NCBI RefSeq assembly: GCF_963676685.1
Contig: NC_092344.1
Coordinates: 56,814,830 to 56,878,829 of the forward strand
Source: Mytilus edulis
Lineage: Eukaryota; Mollusca; Bivalvia; Mytilida; Mytilidae
Reading direction: 5' to 3'
Length of the DNA stretch: 64,000 bases
Shown piece after piece: positions 23,401-35,400 of this stretch (positions within the stretch are counted from its first letter, which is position 1; every line of letters starts with the position of its first letter). A program made the translations under genes and the position numbers. The notes beneath the pieces were generated by a model, which worked only from the letters and a program-made list of their open reading frames with translations, was not told the DNA's origin and searched no databases.

Positions 23401-26400
23401 AGGAGTTTTACAGTAGAATTTTTTTTTTTTTTTTTTACTTTTTTTTTTATAGTTTTCATGGAACTTAAGAAATTAAATGATGAAAGTTTTGTACACCAAT
23501 ATGGATTTAAGGTGGTACCCAACACTTTCACTAAAATTAATTTGACTCGTTTAATTTTCATAAAATTTTGACAATGTCATTTGAATGTATTTACTTTGAC
23601 CCTTTAACAAAAATATAAAAATTTCAAAAATTTTGAACCAACCGTTTTGTCAGAAAAATTACACTGGTTATAAAGTAGTTTGACAAACACCAATTTTGAT
23701 CATTGAGAAGCTTTTAAATATTCCCTTTACAACAAAATGTACATGTAATTAAAATGTTTAGCTGACTTTACAGAGTTATCTCCCTGTAGTGTTAGGTACC
23801 ACCTTAACTTGAGTTTTGTTTAGTATTTATTGACCTTTTCAAACCACTAATTAAATTTAAAAAAGGGCTATTGATGAAAAAAAATATGCTTGTTAAACAT
23901 AACTCAGCAGTGCACTGTATGTTTATCCTGTTCAAATGCCTATCCCAAGTCAGTAACTTTAGCGGTTTATTTCGTCATATTGTTGATGGATGATTTGTTA
24001 TAGCCCTTCTTATCTAGACAGGACAGTTTGGAGTTTTTGGGTAAAGATTGCACAAATTGCAATCAAAACCGTACAGTAATGACCTGATAAATAAATATTA
24101 AAAGGTTTGTCACTTTACTCATACATTGTACACGAAATATACCAGTAGTGCATTCATTGATCATAACATTCTAAACAACCTACCCATGAATATTTCCAAA
24201 AATTTATCCATGAAATATATATATGCTCAGATATTCAAGTTATTAAATGATGTTATAATTGCCAAGACAAGAAAATTACATAACAGGTGCAAGGTGCAGG
24301 AATCTAATACAGTTCTGGTCTAAAAATATTAATAATGTCATTGTCAGTAATCTTTAAAATTTGAGTTATCTACCTTTGTCCATAATTGTAGTTGAATCAA
24401 CCATAATAAATGAATGTCACCAATAAATTTGAGCAATCGTTACCCTGAACTAGAGTGAGTGCTTACAAGCACTGATTTGTATTGTAATGATACTTGTCTA
24501 TTATCACCGGGCTGTGTTCTGCTCTTTTGTCGGGTTGTTGTTTTTTAGACAATTCCTAATTTTAATTCTAAATTGTATCGTGATTGTTGAAGACCAAAAT
24601 GACTTATTATGTTAAGTATGGTTATAATTCTGACAGGACTCATTTGCTTTTTCCCTTTTGAATACTTTTGAGGTAAAGAATGTTTATATTAACACAAACT
24701 TACACAAATTCCAATTTATTATTGAATTTGATGATAATAACGGAATACATGTAGTATAATATTTTTTTTTTTTTTTATATAGATTTGACAGCCAGCTAAA
24801 TGACCTATTAGATCCTCAGTATGCCTCTGTGGAGTCCAAAATGGATAGCAGATTGCAAAGTAAGTAAAATGTTATAAGAAATGTTGTTTACACAGGAGTT
24901 AAAAAAAATCTACCAGCCCAACGCCTGGGACTATCAAAATGTTGTGATCTAATATGCCAGACGAATTAGTAACAGACAATTGTTGACATTTTCAAAATAG
25001 AAAGTGGATAATCCCTTTATCATTAATCTATCTTAGCCAATCAGATTCAATTATGTCATTCCAGAGTCTGTTTAACTTTCAGTAAATAGGATCAAGGTCA
25101 CAATGTCATCATGGTCATCTCATCAGGAATTTTTTCAACTTTTGGGAATATATTTTTTTTTATACCTAATGGTATTTTTGTCATATTTTATTCACTTGTT
25201 GATATACATGTACTGCAAAATTATGTTGCTATAAATATAACTAATGTGGATGTGAACTTTCATAATTATTTTTAATTTTAGGATTACTGTTTGTGGGGTC
25301 TACCCTTGGCCTCTGTAGATATGATGATGTTGATCTTATAAGAGTAAGTGTTTTTTTGTCAATGTAACTTTCAGTAAAACAAGTTAAAAGAACATTTATA
25401 CAGCTTGCCACAAGAAAATTAATTTGGTAAAAGGAAAATACAAGGTGAAAGAATTGATTGAAGACATACAATACAGGGATCTCCATGGCCTGTTTTACGA
25501 TGGCGGCCCGCCATCGTTCAAATGTCTTGCGCCATCGTCAAATGACTCGCGCCATCATAAAATTGTCTTGCCCCATCGTTAAATTGTCTTCCGCCATCGT
25601 TCAAAACTTCATCGTTTTTTTTTTAGCCCGACGCCATTTTTTTATCACTTATAATCAAATGCATGTAATTGCATAACCCTTAGGCTTTTTATGTTATAAT
25701 CCAATACAGTTCTAACGCCTGAGGGATATCTGGATTAAGATCGCTAATCACTTGTACCTGAGCTTGTACAGGTAGATCAACAAACCAGACAGGAGAATTA
25801 TCTGAGGATAGACGATCCATTTGTCGAATTTATCAACTAAGTTTCAGCAAATGATTATGATAATTTAGATTAAATAAATAAATTAAAAATCCAGTTACAA
25901 AGAAAACAGTTTAACAAGTCGAACACGTGCTTTATTTTGTCTTACGCAATCAGCATCCCCATTTTTTTAAGAAGTACAAAATAAGACGCAAAACAGTAAA
26001 TATTATTTCATCGCAAATAACTCGAGTACTGCTGTAACGATAATTTAGAATTAATTTAAAAGTTTAAAAGTAAAAACTTAAATATTTCCTGTAAAGAAAT
26101 ATCGTATCGTAATTCCGAATTCATTTCGTATATATTACAATCAAATTGATACATCCGCGTTTCCGGTTTCTGTTCAGACTCGAAAGATGCATGTTGCACA
26201 GCATCAATTTGCCAGATAAAGTCATTAAAAACCTTTTCATTTGTCAACGTTTGCTTTACAAATCTCTTTAACCTTTTACATAACCCGTACAAATCGTTTT
26301 GTTGTTGCTGCAAATCAGCCATACCGGTAATGGGTTCTGAATTTGACAGTGTCCATGAAAAACAAGCTCCACATCATATGATTTTTAACCCCCATAACAA

Positions 26401-29400
26401 TTACCAAAAATACAAGAAGTCTACATGGGGACCTTCATGACAGCTTTTGGTCATTCTAGACTAAGGGGGGACCATGTAGACTTGGCATTTGAATGGTTAA
26501 AAACGGCAATAATTGAAAATATTGATACTTCTATTCTATAATGAAAATTCAAATAAATACAATTTAAATAAGCAATGAATTAGCATGTTCACCATTCCTT
26601 GTATGGAGGGATAAAATACTTCCGATCGCCCTACACTGTACAGCGTAGACATGGTTTGTAATGGTGAAAGTTCCTCCATGGTTCAATTGTCATCCATGGA
26701 GATCCCTGCAATATCAATTAATTTTACTGTCAAATGTTAAGAGATAGGCTCTAAGCTTAGCAATGCTTAGTTGAACATGTTGAATATTAATTTGTAAAAT
26801 TTGTATTAGTTTAATCAGCTTAACCAAATTCCTAGAAATGTTTTATAAAATACTTTATATTTCTCAAACAATGACATGAAACTTCTATTAAAATGATAAA
26901 TTTGAATCATTTCAGCTAACAATTTAAAATCTGATATCTAGTAAAAATTCATTTGTTGAAAAAAGTATATTATGATAACATCTCTGAATTTTCAGGGAAT
27001 CACAACAGGATCCAAACAAGCAGCTTTTATGGATAATTTAATTGACCTTGTATGCATAATGGACACGGCTGAAGACCCACAGAATAAGGCATTAAGGAGT
27101 CCAGGTGTTGTCAGGTTAATAAACAAAGAAATAGTTATATATTATAAATGAAAACAAGATGTAATAAAAATAAAAATTAGAACATAACATAAATGAAACC
27201 CAGGATGTAATATATCTACAAACAAGGATGTTACATAAATAAATACTAGGATTGATTTTACTCCCACATGCTGAATGCTCATATGCGGTACTTAAATCAA
27301 AAAGGATGTTAGACTGTGTGTTAATACATATACTGTTGATGATGCTGTAATGCATGCTTCAAACAGAAACAAGAGTAAAAACATGTATATTTCATGCATA
27401 CATATTCATATGATTACCGTAGAACAAATTTACATTCTCAACAAAAAATCACTTTTAGTTTTATACATTTTATAACTAAATTTTTGCTTATAACTTATAA
27501 CTCATAATATTTTATTTTTTGTTGAAAGCTAGATCATTTTTTTTAATATGAGTCTATGACTAAGAGTTATCATTTATAAAAAAAACCACTTGTGTTGCTA
27601 TATTCAAAAGGGTTAACTTATTAATAAGCTCTACTATTCCACTTATTCAAAGTTCAGTTTCTATCAAGTTTATGAAATGTATGATACAAAATGAAAGCAA
27701 GATCTTTAATTTTGATCTTTCTATGTGCATAAAATATAGAAAAAACATATGTAAGGGGTGGCAAAAAAAATTAAATTTTACTAAGCATTGGAAGTGCATA
27801 AGATATTCTATGTCTCACTGGTAGCACAGCTTATTAAAAACCTATTTAAATTTGAAACTCAAATTTGATTTTTTTTTTTTATCAAAAACCAATAAAAACA
27901 ATTTATATTTGTGTAGATTACAACTAAGTTACCTTAGTCTCAAAGTAGAGAGAGATTGTTAAAAAAGAATTATAAATAGTCTAGGAAAATTGGTCTTATA
28001 ACAAGCACAATAGAATAAACAAGTTTGCTTGCTCAACATGGTTGAAGATAAAGTTCATATTCTGTTTCTAACATGCCCTCTATATAATACATCAGAGAAC
28101 CATATTTTTCATTTTTCACCACTTTTTGGAAAATTGCATAAAGTTGATATTTAATCTGGATAATTTCAAATGTTGACATGCAATTTATATCTGAATTCTT
28201 AATTTGAAACAAGGAGGGCAAAATATCTGTAATCAAGTATTCTATCTTGGAGGGGGGGATGTAATTACCGGTAGCTGTTTACGAATATTTGATGTGGTCA
28301 AGGAGGTTTCCTCCTTTGAACATGTATACTGTGTCGACTGACTTCCTTTTTATTATTTAACAATTATTGTTTGTTATGTATTGATAATCATATTATATTT
28401 TATATTGTATTGTATCTTTAACTTGATTTAAATGCTTGTAACATTGTGTAATAAGCCCTATGATTAGGAAAATATATTAGTATTAGTACAGAAAAAGACT
28501 GCAATAAACACAAATACAACACAAAGACAGAATTGTAGTCATTCATTTTCAACAAAAGCCACTTATTTAAAGATTATGTAGGTTTGGCTATCACAAACGT
28601 AGTTTTGGCCAGGATATTCACATCTGACCACCTTTCTTGAGCTTGGATTTTTCCTCTGGTCTCTGGATCTCGCTTAATATAAGCCAGTACCCCTCTCTCG
28701 ATTCTGAATTTTACTCCCAAACTTCTGACTTATAAGCGAGTACCTACAGTAGGCTTTTGTGGTTAAAGCACTTTAAAAGTCCAGAAGTTGGCAGAAAATT
28801 TCTCTATATAGTCTATCAAAAATATTTAAAAAAAAAAACAAAAATGAAATATCTTTACCTACATGTACCCTATTTTTTCTAAGCGACAGGAATCAAATAT
28901 ATATGTTATATATTTTTTGCCTTAAGATAGTATGAACTTTTAAAGTTATACACTATTTTTATGTAGAATTTTATCTGTTTTCAGTGATGAAATGAGTTTA
29001 TATGAACAGTTTACGAGTGACTGTAACTATATGGATACACTAATGAACCAAGAGAAAATAGGATCCATTTTCAATTCAAGATTGACTCTGTTACCAGCAG
29101 ATTTACAGAGACAAGTAGAGGCATCATGGGCTGATCAAGGACATACAAGAGAAAAGTAATAATCCTGATTTAGAGTAATTTCCCACAATTTGATTGGCTG
29201 ATATTGTCCTAATAAAATTCAGGGCAATTGTTTTTATTAAGTAAATTGGAATTATCTCCCTTATACCATTGACCAAAAATAAAATAAAGATTTTTTAGTT
29301 GTTTTATAGTCCTTATATTTTTCATTTTTCATAGTTTTAGATAAAATATCTATTTGTTTATTTATTTATTAGATATTGTCTTAAAAATTGAATTTTAATA

Positions 29401-32400
29401 TGATAAGTTGTGATATCTTTTAACAAAATTAGGAGAAATTTGTGTGCAATAATCCTAATGGAAATTATGGGATCAATAAAATTCATATCGAGTTTGGCTT
29501 TGCCTCTTCCAGTATGAATTTTATTGACCTATAAATTATTGTAATAGGACAATTGCACACGTGTAACTAATAGTATTGATTTGATTTTTTTTTAGAAAGT
29601 ATAGAATAACTACTGTTTTAATATTATTTAAAAAAAACTAGTTCACATATTGCCCAGTCTTGACAGGAAGTGGATTCATTATTATTCGTTGGAAATCAAT
29701 TTTCATGGGTTTTGTTGGTACAGTTAAACCACAAATTCAAATGTTCAACAAAATGAAATTTTTCCATAGGTTTTGCATGTAGAGATAGGCATAACCACGA
29801 AATTAAATATCCACGAAAATGCAGGTTTTCTCAATCTACGGAAATTGATACCCACGAAAATAATTAAATCCACAGTATTTCACAAGTTGCAATGAATCTT
29901 CATTCTAGCTCATGTGGTTTTTTTCTTTTCACCCATTCTTTCCAACTTTTTCACCCTACTCTTCCAATAGAGTAACTGAGTTGGCATGCAGTTTTATCAA
30001 ATCAGTAACATGTATCCATACAATCTATTTATATAATCAAATGAGATATTAATTTCATTGGATGTTTTATTTAATAGTTATGTATAGATCATCGTTGATC
30101 ATCTTAACAAGATTGATTTTCTTGCTTGACCCGGTACGACAAAAGTAAGAAAAGCAATGAAATTAAAATGAACAGTGATAATCTAGCTATCACTATTTAA
30201 CCTATGTAGATGTTGTTAATTTCAGTGACAACTGACACATGCGCCCTTAGTGTCTAGAGATAATTTTTCATACCACTCTTCTGTACTGAGAAAGGAAATC
30301 ACAGTAAGATGAAAGGAAAATTTTGTAAAATAGCGATAATAACAGATATATCATTTCTGGGAATTATTTAGCTTACCATGCTGTATGGGTTTTGCTCATT
30401 GTTGATGGATAATTTTTTTAATTTCACACACAATGTGATTTTGTCATAAATATTTGTACACAACATCAGTTTAAATTCCATAGAATTCATATATTAAATG
30501 TATATGCATTCACATGTGTCAGAATTAAGCCAGAAACATTGCACTGAAATCATATGCAAATGATAAAGGTTCACAATACACAAGATTGAACTTCTGATGC
30601 TTGACAAGTTAAAAGCTGGGGGTTCAGCAGGTTTAAGAGAGTTACCACAGTTTATTGATATGCATTGTGTTTACAGTTTTGTGCAATAAAAGATATGAAT
30701 TTACTTATTGTATTTTAGTCCTCCAAAAGTAAATGTACAAAATCTGATAGATTCAGCAGAAAATTTGGCTAAAGACATACAGAGACAGAAAGAAATTTTA
30801 GAGGAACTTCAAAAGAAAGTAAGTCAGTAGTTTTGCTAATTCATATATATAAAGATGTATATGGTACCTTATAATTTGATATTACTATAAAGTTGTGATT
30901 ATTTTCATATGGTGACTAAACTTCAAAGGAAACAAACAAAGATAATCAATTGATATCTACCGATAGTTTCAAATGGAAATAACCGTTAGTAGGATGCAAA
31001 TTTAAACTATCAATATCCAATTATTGCCAGGTTTTTGTCTTCCTTGAAATGAAAGATTTCTAAAATAAGACTTTAGTAATTTCCAGTGATGGGGTTAGCT
31101 TGAATAATTGTAAATACTTTGATATATATCTGACATGAAAAAAATGATGTGGAGTACATGTCAATGAAACAGCAGAACAACAACAAAAGTAATCCAAAAT
31201 ATATCTAGAGGGCAATATGCATTTCAAAGATGGTTTAATTATATTTATTTATAGTGGATTGGGAAACAAATTTTTGCAACTTATATTAATCCCTTTCCAC
31301 TTTGCGGGTGTGAGTGCTGCCTTGTATCGGCATTAGCCTACTCTTTTTCGAAATCTACAAGGATTTCTTTAAGGTGCAAGAGATATAGCTCTCTCTTAAC
31401 ACGGGCCAGCCATTTATCGTCCCCTTCTGACAGACTATCGTCGCTTCCTCAAGACCATACTCGCAAATGGTGTCAAGGGAGAGCCGAAAAATTGAGTTCC
31501 TGAAATTTTCATCCCAAATGGGAATCGAACCAGGAACCTTTGTGTTAGTAGTCCGATGCACTAACCACTACACCACGGCAGCTCTCAATTTCAAAGATGG
31601 AATTGACCCTTGTAATTTTTCCTATCAAGTTTGATAAAATTTGATTTGTGAAAAAGTACAATATTTGTATTTATCATTTATACTTTTTTATAAGGATATC
31701 TTGAAAATCCTAACAAACATGTCAGTTGTATACATACTCATAGAGGGGCCTCTGTGGCCGAGTGGTCTAGGTAGTTACTACTGTAATCACTAGCCAGTCA
31801 ACACTGAGGTTATGAGTTCGAACCCTGCTTGTGCGCGGTGGTTTTCTCTAGGCACTCCAAGTTTCCTCCACCAATAAAAACTTGGCACCTGGAAATAGCC
31901 TAAATGTGGTGCATCAAAAGAAAGAAGCATAATTTATCAATTCCATGTAATTCCAAGTAATTAACATAACCGTTAGTTGATTGTAAGATTTCAAGTGGCT
32001 AACTTCAATTATAAAATGTTGGATGAAATTTGAATTTTGAACAACTCTCAAAAATGAACATTCTGATAACTTTTAAAAATATGGGATAATCTTTAAGCTC
32101 AAAAGTGTTTATCAGTTAACTCATTGTTTTATTTTTTTGACAGTATGAATATGAAGAAGAGGAAATTTCTGAAAAAGAGCGGGTAAAGAAGACACTGCAG
32201 CTTGTGTTAACTGAACTGACACATCTTGTTACCAATTTCTCATATTTATATGAAAATGAAATGTGTCTCTGGTGTAATAAATCTCCACCTTTTCTATCAG
32301 ATCTTGGAACAGCTTTTAAAAGAGTACACAATCTACTTCAACAGTTTGTGGCTGTAAGTACACAAAAGTTAATCATATTTGTATGTTGGCAATTGGTTGC

Positions 32401-35400
32401 ACAAATGGTTCATGGTAAATTTCCATTTTTATGCCCCACCTACGATAGTAGAGGGGCATTATGTTTTCTGGTCTGTGCGTCCGTTCGTCCGTCCGTCTGT
32501 CCCGCTTCAGGTTAAAGTTTTTGGTCAAGGTAGTTTTTGATGAAGTTGAAGTCCAATCAACTTCAAACTTAGTACACATGTTCCCTATGATATGATCTTT
32601 CTAATTTTAAAGCCAAATTAGAGTTTTTATCCCAATGTCACGGTCCACTGAACATAAACTAGAGGGTCCAAGGACCCTGTGTCGCTCACCTGATATTTTT
32701 ATTTACAATTGTTGCATGATAAATGCAACTGTTGTACTGTCGTTTAGTTTCAGAGATATAATACTAAAAAGTGCATTTGAAACCTATGTTTAATTTCAGC
32801 CATGTGGGCAGGCAGGGTCATCATACACAGTGGTCCCTGGATATCCTAGTGGTGATTTAAACCAAGTTTGTTTAAATTCAACAGTTGTTTCAGGGGAGAA
32901 TTTTTGTAAAATTTATCTAACAAGAAATGCAAAGTAATGAGAAAGTTGTGAAGTAGTTTTGTTGTTGCGCAACCCCCCCCCCCCCTTCCCCACTTTGCCA
33001 AAAAAACCAAAAAGGTAATAAAAAATTATCATATAAGGGCAATCTATCCTATTAATGATTTCTGCAAAATTCAGTTGATTGTGCAAGGGTTGTATAGCCA
33101 GCTGAGGTCGTTAAAAACTCTCTTTCTTTTGTTGTTGCAGATAGATCTTGACCTGATAAGCAATTCTACCACTTGTCAGATTTGCTCTAAATGCTTTGGT
33201 TTTTGAGTGATAAGCCAAAAACTGCATTTTACCCCTATGTTCTATTTTTAGCCATGGCGGCCATCTTGATTGGTTGGCCGGGTCACCGGACACAATTTTT
33301 AAACTAGATACCCCAATGATGATTGTGGCCAAGTTTGGTTTAATTTGGTCCAGTAGTTTCAGAGGAGAAGATTTTTGTAAAAGATAACTAAGATTTACGA
33401 AAAATGGTTAAAAATTGACTATAAAGGGCAATAACTCCTAAAGGGGTCAACAGACCATTTTGGTCATGTTGACTTATTTGTAGATCTTACTTAGCTGAAC
33501 ATTTTTGCTGTTTACAGTTTATCTCTATCTATAATAATATTCAAGATAATAATCAAAAACAGCAAAATTTCCTTAAAATTACCAATTCAGGGGCAGCAAC
33601 CTATCAACGAGTTGTCCGATTCATCTCAAAATTTCAGGGCAGATAGATCTTGACCTGATAAACAATTTTACTACATGTCAGATTTGCTCTAAATGCTTCG
33701 GTTTTTGAGTGATAAGCCAAAAACTGCATTTTACCCCTATGTTCTATTTTTAGCCATGGCGGCCATCTTGGTTGGTTGGCCGGATCACCGGACACAATTT
33801 TTAAACTAGATACCCCAATGATGATTGTGGCCAAGTTTGGTTTAATTTGGTCCAGTAGTTTCAGAGGAGAAGATTTTTGTAAAAGATAACTAAGATTTAC
33901 GAAAAATGGTTAAAAATTGACTATAAAGGGCAATAACTCCTAAAGGGGTCAACAGACCATTTTGGTCATGTTGACTTATTTGTAGATCTTACTTAGCTGA
34001 ACATTTTTGCTGTTTACAGTTTATCTCTATCTATAATAATATTCAAGATAATAATCAAAAACAGCAAAATTTCCTTAAAATTACCAATTCAGGGGCAGCA
34101 ACCTATCAACGAGTTGTCCGATTCATCTCAAAATTTCAGGGCAGATAGATCTTGACCTGATAAACAATTTTACTACATGTCAGATTTGCTCTAAATGCTT
34201 CGGTTTTTGAGTGATAAGCCAAAAACTGCATTTTACCCCTATGTTCTATTTTTAGCCATGGCGGCCATCTTGGTTGGTTGGCCGGATCACCGGACACAAT
34301 TTTTAAACTAGATACCCCAATGATGATTGTGGCCAAGTTTGGTTTAATTTGGTCCAGTAGTTTCAGAGGAGAAGATTTTTGTAAAAGATAACTAAGATTT
34401 ACGAAAAATGGTTAAAAATTGACTATAAAGGGCAATAACTTCTAAAGGGGTCAACAGACCATTTTGGTCATGTTGACTTATTTGTAGATCTTACTTTGTT
34501 GAACATTTTTGTTGTTCACAGTTTATCTCTATCTATAATAATATTCAAGATAATAACCAAAAACAGCAAAATTTTCTCAAAATTACCAATTCAGGGGCAG
34601 CAACCTATCAACGGGTTGTCCGATTCATCTGAAAATTTCAGGGCAGATAGATCTTGACCTGATAAACAATTTTACCCCATGTCAGATTTGCTCTAAATGC
34701 TTTGGTTTTTTAGTTATAAGCCAAAAACTGCATTTTACCCCTATGTTCTATTTTTAGCCATGGCGGCCATCTTGGTTGGTTGGGCGGGTCACCGGACACA
34801 ATTTTTAAACTAGATACCCCAATGATGATTGTGGCCAAGTTTGGTTTAATTTGGTCCAGTAGTTTCAGAGGAGAAGATTTTTGTAAAAGTTAACGACGGA
34901 CGACGACGACGGACGACGACGACGGACGACGGACGCCAAGTGATGAGAAAAGCTCACTTGGCCCTTCGGGCCAGGTGAGCTAAAAATGAAAGTGCGAGTG
35001 GGGCATTCGTGTACTGAGGACACATTCTTGTTTTTGTCAATTTCCTTTTATCCTTTTTAAAAATATAGTCTCAGTTCTTTTTAAGAAAGTGAACTATAAA
35101 GGTTAGAAAATGTGGTATGATTGATTGCCAAAGAGTCAACTCTTCACTATCATGACTAGAGATCAAATGAAACAAAAGTAAACAACTATAGGTCAACATA
35201 TGACCTTCAAGAATTAGCAAATCCTGGAGCGCTAAGTAAGTTAGCAAAGTCTAGAAATGACAACTGAAAATAATTCAAATGAGAAAACTTGTGGCCTGAT
35301 TTATGTACCGGTACATGGCATTAAATGAATACACAGCAACAAAACAATGTTAAATTTGTATGTTAGCTGTTGATGAGGTCTGCTGTCCCATCCCATATTT

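Noticed and set aside
26056..26322. Stand-alone host gene MADLQQQQNDLYGLCKRLKR
   Set aside because: It lies wholly inside a TIR-bounded element, so it is recorded there as a possible element-encoded frame.
31744..31830. tRNA gene
   Set aside because: A and B boxes are present, but the sequence continues into a SINE body and has a diverged relative at 2.8 kb.
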